Source: Aquidulcibacter paucihalophilus
GTDB lineage: Bacteria > Pseudomonadota > Alphaproteobacteria > Caulobacterales > Caulobacteraceae
Direction of reading: 5' to 3'
Length of the DNA: 64,000 nucleotides
Assembly (NCBI GenBank): GCA_030285985.1
Contig: CP127384.1
Span: forward strand, 976,001-1,040,000
The position numbers were made by a program, and so were the translations under genes. Below the pieces are notes generated by a model. That model saw only the letters and a list, made by a program, of their open reading frames with translations. It had not been told where the DNA came from and made no database searches. Position 1 is the first letter of the stretch. Every line of letters begins with the position of its first letter. Below, one piece after another: positions 34,965 to 42,462 of this stretch.

Positions 34965-35958
34965 CCGTCGCGCGGGTGAATTCGGTCACCACCGGGCGAT
35001 GATCCGACCCGGTCGGGCGGCCGAGGCGGCGACTGATGAAGGCGAGGTCGGGCGAGGCGTAGACCTGGTCGATGGTGATCCCCAGGCCTGATGGCAGGTC
35101 GCTGGGCCAGGTGCCGGGGAAACCGGGCGCGGGACGAAGGCCGATGTCGCCCTGGACCTGTTTGCCGATGCGGGCGCTGGACACGCTGTTGAAGTCGCCG
35201 GCGACCACGACCGGCCCGGTCAAATCCCTGACGACAGCCTCCAGGGCCATGGTCTGACTGATCTGGCCCCATGAATGCTGGAATGGCCATGGCCGGGTCA
35301 GGTGGACGCCGACCACATTGACCGGACCCAGCGGCGTCCGGACGGTTGCGGCCACGGCGTGAAGGCCGTCGGGTGGATCAGCGCGCACGGTCAGGGGCCA
35401 ACGTGAGGCGATCAGGGACCGTGACGGCCCGCGGGTCTGGTCCAGGCGCATGGACGCGGCCCGGTGCGGATAGCCGGCGAGCAGTTCGTCAACGGACGCC
35501 GCCGGATCGCTGGCCAGTTCGATGAGCACGACGATGTCGGCGTCGGCGGCCTCGATCGACCGGCGAATCCGGGCCGTATCGTTGTTCAGGTAGAAGAGGT
35601 TCGCCGAATAGACCCGCACCACGGCTGCGCCGGGGTCCGGAGCAGAGGCCTTGGGGAACCACTGCGGCCAGACCGCCAGGGTCAGAACGAGACAGGTCAG
35701 GACGCCCGCTCCGGCAGCGGCCTTCATCCGGAACAGGCCCAGACCGGCGGTCAACAGGAGCATTGTGATCAGCATCGGCGCCATGAACTGGGCCAACAGG
35801 TCCACGGCCCGGTTGTCGATGCCCGCAAGCACAAGGAGCCCGGTCCCCGCCACCGGAATCAACCCCAGCACCAGCAGCGCTTCCAGCCGCTGGCACCACG
35901 TAAGGAGGTGAAATCGAATTCGCGGACCTTGCCTTTCCGGCTGAACGGGGTTCGTCAT
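34960..35958 (-). CDS. Membrane-anchored endonuclease/exonuclease/phosphatase (EEP) family protein
   Basis: 332 residues. Three N-terminal hydrophobic helices (about 25-100) are followed by an EEP domain: VRVYSANLFYLNNDTARI, DADIVVLIELASD with the metal Glu, VNVVGVHLTRPWPF, PVVVAGDFNSVSSARI and the final GSDHRPVVTEF. This is the typical layout of inner-membrane EEP proteins that may hydrolyse lipids or nucleic-acid phosphates in the periplasm. The substrate is unknown. It is divergent from the DUF4112 gene. Confidence 0.88.
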   Translation of the reverse strand: MTNPVQPERQGPRIRFHLLTWCQRLEALLVLGLIPVAGTGLLVLAGIDNRAVDLLAQFMAPMLITMLLLTAGLGLFRMKAAAGAGVLTCLVLTLAVWPQWFPKASAPDPGAAVVRVYSANLFYLNNDTARIRRSIEAADADIVVLIELASDPAASVDELLAGYPHRAASMRLDQTRGPSRSLIASRWPLTVRADPPDGLHAVAATVRTPLGPVNVVGVHLTRPWPFQHSWGQISQTMALEAVVRDLTGPVVVAGDFNSVSSARIGKQVQGDIGLRPAPGFPGTWPSDLPSGLGITIDQVYASPDLAFISRRLGRPTGSDHRPVVTEFTRATD

Positions 35959-35991
35959 GGCGCGTTACGGTCTCGCTTCAGGAGGGCAGAC

Positions 35992-36465
35992 ATGGCCAGA
36001 CGGTCCGTCGCGGATATCGAGAAAATCTGGTCCAATGTCGAGGGCGTCAAGAAGCTGTCCGACCGGGCGCTCGGCATCGGCCCGTTCGGCATCGGGCTCG
36101 ACGGCCTGCTGACCTGGATACCGGTGGTGGGCACGGCCTACAGCGTCGGGGCTGCCGCCTGGCTGCTGGTGCAGGCGGCCCGGGCCCGGGCCGCGCCGGG
36201 CACACTGCTCCGAATGGCGACCTATCTCGGGCTCGACAGCACGGCGACCGCTGTGGGCGAGGTCATCCCGTTCGCACCGGACGTCGTCGACATGCTGTTT
36301 CCCGGCCACCTGATGGCGGCCAAGGCGCTGCAGAAGGACATCGAATCCACCCACTGGGTCGAGGCGAACGAGCGCGAGGCGCGGGCCTCGGGGGCGCATG
36401 AGGGCCATGTCGCGGACATGCGCCGGAATCCGAAGCTGCGGCGGATCGTCTATCTGCACGACTGA
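35992..36465 (+). CDS. DUF4112 domain membrane protein
   Basis: 157 residues. The DUF4112 signature is visible: LSDRALGIGPFGIGLDGLLTWIPVVG then YSVGAAAWLLVQAARARA and GEVIPFAPDVVDMLFPGHLMA, two hydrophobic hairpins. The C-terminal tail is polar. The function of the family is unknown. A strong SD AGGAGGG precedes the ATG. It is upstream of an ECF sigma gene but separated by 61 bp. Confidence 0.9.
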   Translation: MARRSVADIEKIWSNVEGVKKLSDRALGIGPFGIGLDGLLTWIPVVGTAYSVGAAAWLLVQAARARAAPGTLLRMATYLGLDSTATAVGEVIPFAPDVVDMLFPGHLMAAKALQKDIESTHWVEANEREARASGAHEGHVADMRRNPKLRRIVYLHD

Positions 36466-36526
36466 ACCGCTTGACGAAGGCGCGCCGTCACCGCCAACTC
36501 GAAACTCACCTACGCCGGACCTGTGA

Positions 36527-37087
36527 ATGAGCGCGATACTGACCCGAGATGAACTGGCCCTGGCGCTCGGTCGCACGGGCGAAGGGGACCGCGCCGCCTT
36601 CCGTCGTGTCTATGAAGCGACCTCCGCGAAGCTATTGGGGGTGACCCTGCGTATCTTGGCCGACCGACAGCTCGCCGAGGACGTTTTGCAGGACACCTAT
36701 CTGACCGTGTGGAGGAAGGCCGGAAGCTTTGATGCTTCGCGCGCCAGCCCGATCACCTGGCTGGTGACCATCGCCCGGAACCGGGCGATCGACCGCCTGC
36801 GGTCCGGTGCGGCCATGCGCAAATCGACCCCGATCGATGAGGCGGTGAACGTGATCGCAGATGACGCCCCCTCGCCGGCCCAGGCGCTGGAGACGGGCGA
36901 TGACGTGCGCCGGCTCAACGACTGCCTCGGCCAATTGGACGACAGAACCGGCGGCGCCATCCGCACGGCCTTCATCGAAGGCGTGACCTATGATGCGCTG
37001 GCGGTGCGGGAGAATGTGCCCCTGGGCACGATGAAGAGCTGGATCCGGCGTGGATTGATGCGGCTGAGGATGTGTCTCGAATCATGA
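36527..37087 (+). CDS. ECF-type RNA polymerase sigma factor, SigK-like
   Basis: 186 residues. Region 2: AFRRVYEATSAKLLGVTLRI, ADRQLAEDVLQDTYLTVWRK and SPITWLVTIARNRAIDRLRS. Region 4: IRTAFIEGVTYDALAVRENV with the helix-turn-helix LGTMKSWIRRGLMRLR. Its partner gene downstream codes an RskA-type anti-sigma factor and overlaps it by ATGA, the usual layout of SigK/RskA systems. Such pairs are released by regulated proteolysis. Its targets are unknown; the fasciclin lipoprotein at 7.8 kb is a candidate by analogy. Confidence 0.93.
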   Translation: MSAILTRDELALALGRTGEGDRAAFRRVYEATSAKLLGVTLRILADRQLAEDVLQDTYLTVWRKAGSFDASRASPITWLVTIARNRAIDRLRSGAAMRKSTPIDEAVNVIADDAPSPAQALETGDDVRRLNDCLGQLDDRTGGAIRTAFIEGVTYDALAVRENVPLGTMKSWIRRGLMRLRMCLES

Positions 37088-37809
37088 CCGATCCCACGGA
37101 CGTCGGCGGAATGGATGAAGATCAGGCCCTGGCCGGGGAACTGGCCCTGCGCGTTCTCTCGCCGGAGGACGAGGCCGCGGCCCGCGCCCGCGAGGCAAAT
37201 GACCCGGCCTTCGCGGCCCATGTCGAGGCGTGGAACGAGCGGCTCGGCGGCCTGGTGGAAGGGATCGTTTCGGTCGAGCCTTCGCCCCTGGTCTGGCCCA
37301 GGGTCGAGGCGGGGCTGACGCCGCCTGCCGCCAATGACAACAGCGTCGTCTTCTGGCGCCGGTGGGCCATCGGCTCGACGGGTCTGCTGGCGGCCAGCGT
37401 GGCGGCGGTGGTCATGCTGCTGGCCCAGCCGGCCCCGGCACCGATCGCCCCGGCCGCTCCGGCCCCCGCGGTTATCCGGGTCGCGACCCTGACGCTGGAG
37501 AGCGGCGCGGCGGCCATGACCCTGGCCTATGACGCCACCTCGGGCGAACTCTATCTGGCCCCGACCAATGAGATGGCGGGCGATACGCGGGTGCCCCACC
37601 TGTGGCTGGTGATGCCCGAGGGCGGTGTCCAGCTGGTCGGTGCCATCGACGGCTCGACCACGTCGCGCCACAACCTGGGCCAGGCCCTGTTCGGCCCGGC
37701 CGGACATGCGAACGCCGTCGCCGTCTCGATGGAGGCCCCCGGCCATACGCCGGCGCCGGACAAGCCGGATGGCCCGGTCGTCGCCCAGGGCGCGCTCCAG
37801 CGGCTGTAG
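37084..37809 (+). CDS. Anti-sigma factor, RskA family
   Basis: 241 residues. N-terminal cytosolic zinc-free anti-sigma part with helices (EDQALAGELALRVLSPEDEA and FAAHVEAWNERLGGL), then a TM helix (IGSTGLLAASVAAVVMLLA, about residues 98-117) and a periplasmic RskA domain with YDATSGELYLAP, PHLWLVMPEGGVQLVGAI and a Pro-rich end. It binds and inactivates the sigma factor encoded immediately upstream. Translational coupling (ATGA) fits a fixed stoichiometry. Confidence 0.9.
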   Translation: MTDPTDVGGMDEDQALAGELALRVLSPEDEAAARAREANDPAFAAHVEAWNERLGGLVEGIVSVEPSPLVWPRVEAGLTPPAANDNSVVFWRRWAIGSTGLLAASVAAVVMLLAQPAPAPIAPAAPAPAVIRVATLTLESGAAAMTLAYDATSGELYLAPTNEMAGDTRVPHLWLVMPEGGVQLVGAIDGSTTSRHNLGQALFGPAGHANAVAVSMEAPGHTPAPDKPDGPVVAQGALQRL

Positions 37810-38062
37810 CTGCATCCGTCGGGCGACCGGCGGCGTAGCTTTGCTGACGGGTTCGTCGCGGCGCCGCGCAAGCGCGCCGTCTGGTCCTGACAGCCTGCGG
37901 GCCCGTCTGCGGGGAGGCCGTCCAGCCCTTCCAACACCGGTCTCCCCGCTACCTTTTCGCCGATTGTCAGCATAATCCGGTGACGCAGGCCATTGATGTT
38001 GCGCCATTTCATGGCGACGACAGCGTCATGAGCCCGCCTGAGGAAGGCCGCCCGCCAGACTG

Positions 38063-38085
38063 ATCTCCGACACGATTTCGGAGAT
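38063..38085 (+). promoter_or_regulatory. Perfect hairpin enclosing the ribosome binding site of the DUF2793 gene
   Basis: ATCTCCGA (38063-38070) and TCGGAGAT (38078-38085) form an 8-bp perfect stem with a 7-nt loop. The right arm contains GGAG, 6 bp before the ATG at 38090, so folding would hide the SD sequence. It could equally be a dyad operator in DNA. The rest of 37810-38062 shows no convincing gene. Confidence 0.55.
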
Positions 38086-38089
38086 TTCC

Positions 38090-39568
38090 ATGAGCGACGA
38101 TCACAGCGCGCGGCTGGCCCTGCCGTATCTGGCGGCCGGGCAGATGCAGAAGCACGTCACCCTGAACGAGGCCCTGACGCGGCTGGATGCCCTCGTCCAG
38201 ACCGTGGTGGTCAGCCGCACGACGACGGCCCAGCCGGGGGCACCGGGGGACGGGGCCCTTTGGATCCTGCCGTCCGGGGCAACCGGGGCCGACTGGAGCA
38301 CGCGGCCTGAAGGCGCGCTGCTGCGGGCGGAGGGTGGTGGCTGGACCGTCGTCCCGGCCGGCGACGGCCTGATTGCCCTGGTGGCGGACGCGGGAGAGGT
38401 CGTCGTGCGGCACGGCGGGTCATGGGTGCCGCTGGGCGCGCGGCTGGGCGTGGCCCAGGCACTGACCCGGCTCGGGCTCGGGACGACCGCGGACGCGGCC
38501 AATCCCTTTGCGGCCCGGCTGAACACCGCCCTGTGGACCGCGCTGGAGGCCTGGGCCGGGGGCACCGGAGACCTGCGGCTGACGCTGAACAAGGAGGCGG
38601 CCGGGGACGTCCTGTCGCTGCTGTTCCAGAGCGGCTGGGGCGGGCGGGCGGAGCTGGGCCTGGCCGGGGATGACGACCTCAGGCTGAAGGTCAGCGCCGA
38701 CGGTTCGAGCTGGCATGAGGCCTTTGTGGTCGACCGCGCCACGGGGCGGCTGACCCATGCGCTGGGTGCCGGACGCCGGGCCGTCTCGGTCTTGACCGCC
38801 GATGGGAGCTACGCCGTGCCCGCATGGGCGCGCAGCGTTGAGGCCGTGGCGGTCGGAGGCGGTGGCGGCGGCGGGGCCGGGGCCTTCGGCGCGTCCGGAT
38901 CGCGCTTCGGGGGCGGCGGGGGCGGGGCCGGCGGGATCAGCCGGGGCGCGTGGGCCGCGGACATGCTGGGCGGAACGCTGGATGTGGTCGTGGGAACCGG
39001 CGGGGCCGGCGGCAGCGCGGCCGGGGGCGCGAACGGCACCGACAGTACGGTCGTGATGGGCGGGCTCAGCCTGCTGGTCGCGGGCGGCGGTGGTGGGGGC
39101 GGGCAGGGAGACAGCACGAGCGGCGCGGCGGGAGCCGCCGGGGCGGGCGCTCCGGCCTGCAATGGCGGTGGGGCTTCCAGCGTCGCGGCGACGGGCGGGA
39201 GCGGTCGAAGCCTCGACCGACCGGACGGGCCGGGCGGCGGCGGGGCCGGCGGTGGTCTGGACGGTGTGGGCGTCGCGCGGGCGGGTGGAGACGGCGGTGA
39301 CGGCGGGGCGCTGGCGGTGAAGGCGCCTGGCGGAGGCGGCGGAACAGGCGCGGCGGGTGCGCCGGGGACGACGGCGCCGCAGCCGACCTTGCACTGGGCC
39401 GGCGGTGGCGGGGGCGGTGGTGGCGCAGCGGCTTCCGGTGCGGGCCATGCGGGTGCCGCGGGCGGGTCCGTCGGTGGCGGCGGCGGCGGTGGGGGAGCCG
39501 GGGTCGCCGCGGGTGGCAACGGCGGGGGCGGCGCGCCCGGCGTGGTCTGGCTGGTTGCCGTCGGATGA
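38090..39568 (+). CDS. DUF2793 phage/GTA-like protein with Gly-rich C-terminal domain
   Basis: 492 residues. The N-terminal DUF2793 region (RLALPYLAAGQMQKHVTLNEALTRLDALVQ) is a family found, as I recall, in phage and gene transfer agent tail regions of alphaproteobacteria. The C-terminal 240 residues are extremely Gly-rich, with repeated G-stretches alternating with short A/S/V segments, ending GVVWLVAVG; this resembles the polyglycine-helix domains of phage tail-tip adhesins. A structural or host-recognition role is inferred. It heads a fully overlapping operon with holin, endolysin and spanin genes. The RBS lies in a hairpin. Confidence 0.8.
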   Translation: MSDDHSARLALPYLAAGQMQKHVTLNEALTRLDALVQTVVVSRTTTAQPGAPGDGALWILPSGATGADWSTRPEGALLRAEGGGWTVVPAGDGLIALVADAGEVVVRHGGSWVPLGARLGVAQALTRLGLGTTADAANPFAARLNTALWTALEAWAGGTGDLRLTLNKEAAGDVLSLLFQSGWGGRAELGLAGDDDLRLKVSADGSSWHEAFVVDRATGRLTHALGAGRRAVSVLTADGSYAVPAWARSVEAVAVGGGGGGGAGAFGASGSRFGGGGGGAGGISRGAWAADMLGGTLDVVVGTGGAGGSAAGGANGTDSTVVMGGLSLLVAGGGGGGGQGDSTSGAAGAAGAGAPACNGGGASSVAATGGSGRSLDRPDGPGGGGAGGGLDGVGVARAGGDGGDGGALAVKAPGGGGGTGAAGAPGTTAPQPTLHWAGGGGGGGGAAASGAGHAGAAGGSVGGGGGGGGAGVAAGGNGGGGAPGVVWLVAVG

Positions 39569-39732
39569 GCCCTGCCATGAGCCGCTCCGAAGATCACACC
39601 GACCCCTGGCTGCTGGACGAGGAAGCCTGGGCGAGCCCCGGCCGTCTGAGCGAGGCCGATCTGTTTGCCCACGCCAGCCCGGGCTGGCGCCGGGGCGACG
39701 CACCCCTTGATGATCCGGAGGATGACCGATGA
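39565..39732 (+). CDS. 55-aa acidic protein in lysis operon
   Basis: Starts MSPAMSRSEDHTDPWLLDEE and ends with DDPEDDR; about a quarter of residues are Asp or Glu. The ATG overlaps the DUF2793 stop (ATGA) and its stop overlaps the holin start (ATGA), so it is coupled on both sides. A second in-frame ATG is at codon 5. No family is known. Its placement between tail and holin genes suggests a phage accessory or chaperone-like protein. Confidence 0.6.
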   Translation: MSPAMSRSEDHTDPWLLDEEAWASPGRLSEADLFAHASPGWRRGDAPLDDPEDDR

Positions 39733-40004
39733 CGACGCCTTCACTGCCGGGTGCCCCGCTGCTGGCCGAGGGTCGGTGGCTGTGGCGTCGGCTCTATGTC
39801 TTCGCGACCAGCGGGGCTGCCTGGCTGCTGCTTGACCGCCTGATCGCCGCGACGCCGCCCGAGGCGGTGCCGCGGCTGGCGCAGGGGCTGATGGCCCTGC
39901 TGGCGCTGGTGCTGGTTCTCTATCTGGTGGCCCCGACGGCCCAGCAGCTGATCGCGACGCTGGCCGTGCTGCGGCCCCGGATCGGTGGGGAGGGCCGGCC
40001 ATGA
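39729..40004 (+). CDS. Holin-like two-TM protein
   Basis: 91 residues with two predicted helices: LYVFATSGAAWLLLDRLIAA (about 24-43) and AQGLMALLALVLVLYLVAPT (about 53-72), and a basic C-terminal tail PRIGGEGRP. Size, topology and position before an endolysin without a signal peptide point to a class II-like holin that permeabilises the inner membrane. Holins lack conserved sequence, so this is by context. It overlaps neighbours at both ends through ATGA. Confidence 0.68.
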   Translation: MTTPSLPGAPLLAEGRWLWRRLYVFATSGAAWLLLDRLIAATPPEAVPRLAQGLMALLALVLVLYLVAPTAQQLIATLAVLRPRIGGEGRP

Positions 40005-40384
40005 GCTTTCGGCTGTCCGGGCGATCCCTCAAACGGCTGGTCGGGGTGCATCCGCGCCTCGTCGCCCTGGTGCGGGAAGCCGCCGCCCTGAGCCCGGTGG
40101 AGTTCATGGTGACGGAGGGGCTGCGCACGCCCGAGCGGCAGGCGGCCCTGGTCCGGGCCGGGGCCAGCCGCACCAAGCGGTCGCGTCATCTCACCGGCCA
40201 TGCGGTCGATGTGGCGGCTCTGGTCGACGGGCAGGTCCGCTGGGACTGGCCGCTGTATCCACGCATCGCGGCGGCGTTCAAGGCGGCGGCTGCGCGTCAG
40301 GGCACGGCCATGATCTGGGGCGGCGACTGGACCACCCTCAGGGACGGCCCGCATTTCGAGCTGGACCGGAGGGTGTTCCCGTGA
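40001..40384 (+). CDS. M15-type peptidase endolysin
   Basis: 127 residues. The M15 zinc site is visible: SRHLTGHAVDVAAL (H-x6-D type) near residue 66 and GPHFELD near 119; TEGLRTPERQAALV upstream is typical of phage T5-like L-alanyl-D-glutamate or D-Ala-D-Ala endopeptidases. There is no signal peptide, so the enzyme needs a holin to reach the peptidoglycan. Its start overlaps the holin stop and its stop overlaps the next GTG. Confidence 0.85.
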   Translation: MSFRLSGRSLKRLVGVHPRLVALVREAAALSPVEFMVTEGLRTPERQAALVRAGASRTKRSRHLTGHAVDVAALVDGQVRWDWPLYPRIAAAFKAAAARQGTAMIWGGDWTTLRDGPHFELDRRVFP

Positions 40385-40866
40385 GGGCTCCGGCGCTCCT
40401 GCGAACCCTGACTCCCTGGGGCTGGGGGCTGGTCGTGGCCGGTGTGCTGGCTGCGGTGCTGGTCGGCCTGCACGGACTGGGCTTTCGATGGGACCCGCTG
40501 GGGCTGGCGGAGCGACGGCTGCGCTCTGCCGAGGCGAAGGCCTCCGCCGCGGTCGAGGACGCCGCCGCGCGCCGGCTCGAGGTCGCGGGTGCCGCCGAAC
40601 AGGCCCGGCGTCTCGAACACCTTCATCAACTGACCGTGACGGTCGCGCGCGAGACCGCGCAGGCCACGACGCAAGCCAGGAGCGCCCCTGATGCCGATAC
40701 CCCGCTGGACCCTGATCGTGTGGCTCGCCTTGCCGGCCATGACCGCGAGCTGTGCCGTCTCGCGCCCGCCGTCTGCGGAGCCGCCGCGGCTGACCCTGCC
40801 GGAGACGGCGACAAGGCGGTGCGTGCTGGCGCGGTTGCCGGACGCGCCGACGATCGCCGATCTTGA
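40381..40866 (+). CDS. Rz-like inner-membrane spanin subunit
   Basis: 161 residues from a GTG that overlaps the endolysin stop. An N-terminal TM helix (WGWGLVVAGVLAAVLVGLHG, about residues 13-32) is followed by a long charged helix with heptad character (LAERRLRSAEAKASAAVED to RRLEHLHQLTVTVARETA). This TM plus periplasmic coiled coil is the layout of Rz proteins. The Rz1-like gene is nested in another frame of its 3' part, as in lambda. Spanins fuse inner and outer membranes in the last step of lysis. The call rests on topology and order. Confidence 0.68.
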   Translation: MRAPALLRTLTPWGWGLVVAGVLAAVLVGLHGLGFRWDPLGLAERRLRSAEAKASAAVEDAAARRLEVAGAAEQARRLEHLHQLTVTVARETAQATTQARSAPDADTPLDPDRVARLAGHDRELCRLAPAVCGAAAADPAGDGDKAVRAGAVAGRADDRRS

Positions 40867-41014
40867 GATCGCCTACGTCGAACGCGGTGCCCAACTGGTG
40901 GCCTGCGAGCTGGCCCGGGCCGCAGCGGTCGATACCCTCATGGCGGAGCGGGCGCTGCAGGATCGTTGGCGGCGGGAGGCCGGGACACGGCACGGACCGA
41001 CAGTCTGGCCCTGA
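40691..41014 (+). CDS. Rz1-like outer-membrane lipoprotein spanin subunit
   Basis: 107 residues, starting inside the Rz-like gene in the +1 frame and overlapping it by 176 bp. The signal peptide PRWTLIVWLALPAM ends in a plausible lipobox T-A-S-C at about residue 21, followed by a Pro-rich stretch (SRPPSAEPPRLTLPE). The body is charged and helical. Nested out-of-frame lipoprotein genes with a Pro-rich tail are the hallmark of Rz1. The lipobox is not ideal (T at position -3). Confidence 0.65.
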   Translation: MPIPRWTLIVWLALPAMTASCAVSRPPSAEPPRLTLPETATRRCVLARLPDAPTIADLEIAYVERGAQLVACELARAAAVDTLMAERALQDRWRREAGTRHGPTVWP

Positions 41015-41080
41015 CAGGCAGGCGCAGACCGGTCCCGAATGTATGCCCGGCATTTCCCGACCGGCATGACCTGCCCAGCG

Positions 41081-41101
41081 CCCGGCAAAAGTTGCTCGGC
41101 C
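41081..41101. promoter_or_regulatory. FlbD/ftr-like upstream activator site for flagellin 1
   Basis: A dyad GCCCGGCA-N5-TGCTCGGC, with an additional half site TTTGCCGG at 41112-41119. It lies about 90 bp upstream of the sigma-54 promoter, the distance of an enhancer. It has the same architecture as the sites before flagellin 2. It resembles, from memory, the ftr elements bound by FlbD in Caulobacter. Confidence 0.6.
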
Positions 41102-41191
41102 CTTGCAGGCTTTGCCGGAGGGAACACGCGGCGCTTCAGGAAATTGTCAGCAAAATCAACACCAGGCTGAGGAACGTCGGTGTCTGGCGGC

Positions 41192-41207
41192 TGGCCCTGT
41201 CCTTGCT
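41192..41207 (+). promoter_or_regulatory. Sigma-54 promoter of flagellin 1
   Basis: TGGCCCTGTCCTTGCT has GG at 41193-41194 and GC at 41205-41206 with exactly 10 bp between, matching TGGCAC-N5-TTGC. The start codon is about 80 bp downstream. Confidence 0.8.
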
Positions 41208-41283
41208 CAAGAGAAACCCGAGCAGAACGCTCCTGACCGCCAAAATGGCGTCAGACATGTCGAAGACACAGAGGAAAGCCAAA

Positions 41284-42093
41284 ATGGCTAACAGCATCAA
41301 TACGAACGTCGGCGCCATGGTTGCGCTGCAGAACCTGAACGCCACCGGCCGTGAGCTGAATGTCACCCAGAACCGGGTCAACACCGGGCTGAAGGTTGCC
41401 TCGGCCAAGGACAACGGTGCCATCTTCGCGATCGCGTCCGGTCTGCGCGCCGAACAGGGTGCCCTGGATTCGGTCAAGAACTCTATCCAGCGCGGCATCT
41501 CGGTCATCGACGTCGCCCTGGCGGCCGGTGATACGATCCAGAAGGCCCTGGAAGAGCAAAAGGGCCTGGCGGTCGCCATCCAGTCGTCCGTTGCAGGTTC
41601 CGCCGCCGAGACGGCCTATCTGGCTGACTTCAACGCCCTGGGCACCGAAATCACGGCCGCCCTCGCCGGTGCAAGCTTCGACGGCGTCAACATCTACGCC
41701 GCCGGATCGGCCACCAACAATCTGGTCGTTCAGACCGGTACCGCCACGACCTATTCGGTTCATGGGGTCGCCGGTGCCGCAACGACCGTCGCGACGGCCA
41801 CCGGCACCGTCGTCCGTGCCGGCGCCACCGCCGCCGCAGTCGACACCGCCAATGCGACCTTCGCGGCCAAGCTCGGCACCCTGGGCGGTAACGCCAAATC
41901 CCTGGAACGTCAGCTGACCTTCACCAGCAAGATCCAGGACGCCCTTGAAGCCGGCGTGGGCAACCTCGTCGACGCCGACCTGGCCAAGGAAAGCGCCCGA
42001 CTGACCGCTCTGCAGACCAAGCAACAGCTGGGTGTGCAGGCCCTCGGCATCGCCAACCAGTCCGGGTCCATCCTGCTCGGCCTGTTCCGCTAA
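41284..42093 (+). CDS. Flagellin (class-alpha small flagellin), copy 1
   Basis: A 269-residue flagellin. Conserved D0/D1 domains are intact: N-terminal MANSINTNVGAMVALQNLNAT with NTGLKVASAKDNGAIFAIAS, and C-terminal LVDADLAKESARLTALQTKQ followed by QLGVQALGIANQS and ILLGLFR. The middle variable part is a short Ala/Thr-rich stretch, as in the small Caulobacter flagellins, which are assembled through the flagellar type III system. The upstream in-frame ATG at 41245 belongs to the leader; the ATG at 41284 is the family start. It is transcribed from a sigma-54 promoter with ftr-like sites. Confidence 0.96.
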   Translation: MANSINTNVGAMVALQNLNATGRELNVTQNRVNTGLKVASAKDNGAIFAIASGLRAEQGALDSVKNSIQRGISVIDVALAAGDTIQKALEEQKGLAVAIQSSVAGSAAETAYLADFNALGTEITAALAGASFDGVNIYAAGSATNNLVVQTGTATTYSVHGVAGAATTVATATGTVVRAGATAAAVDTANATFAAKLGTLGGNAKSLERQLTFTSKIQDALEAGVGNLVDADLAKESARLTALQTKQQLGVQALGIANQSGSILLGLFR

Positions 42094-42164
42094 ACCCTTC
42101 TGCTTCGGGATCCCATCAACCCGGGTTCAACATAGGACCCGGCGACCTTCCGGAACGAAAATTG

Positions 42165-42197
42165 AGCCTTGGCGGACCCGGTCCGCCAAGGCTTTTT
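42165..42197 (+). terminator. Intrinsic terminator of flagellin 1, within palindromic repeat family member 3
   Basis: Perfect 14-bp stem AGCCTTGGCGGACC / GGTCCGCCAAGGCT with a one-base loop, followed by TTTT. With flanking CGAAAATTG upstream and CCGTTTTCG downstream (42156-42207) it matches the repeats at 28795 and 34916. The rest of 42094-42685 holds the ftr sites and promoter of flagellin 2, and no gene I can support. Confidence 0.85.
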
Positions 42198-42462
42198 CCG
42201 TTTTCGACCTGGCGGAGCGGATGGCGGCGGCGCTGCCGGTCGCGTCCCGTGGCGCGTTTGGCCCCGGCGGCTTTCAGAAGGCGGTGACCGGGCACCCGCG
42301 CCGATCATGTCCGGGCCCCGCAGTGCGCCCCCGCGTGCGCCCCGGACCGGTGGACCGCCCTCGGTGCGGGAGGCTGTCTCCCCATCGTCGGACGAGGGAT
42401 GAATCCGACCGGATCTCGCCCTGGCCACCGGCGTTCCGGCGACGCCCCCGCGGCGGGGCAGA

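Noticed and set aside
38809..40176. A 455-codon Pro-rich minus-strand frame opposite the DUF2793 gene
   Set aside because: The Pro runs are only the complement of the Gly repeats; no start signal or family was seen.
38090..41014. Interpretation as an intact prophage
   Set aside because: No integrase, att-like direct repeats, terminase or capsid genes are seen in the window, and the flanks are normal chromosomal genes.
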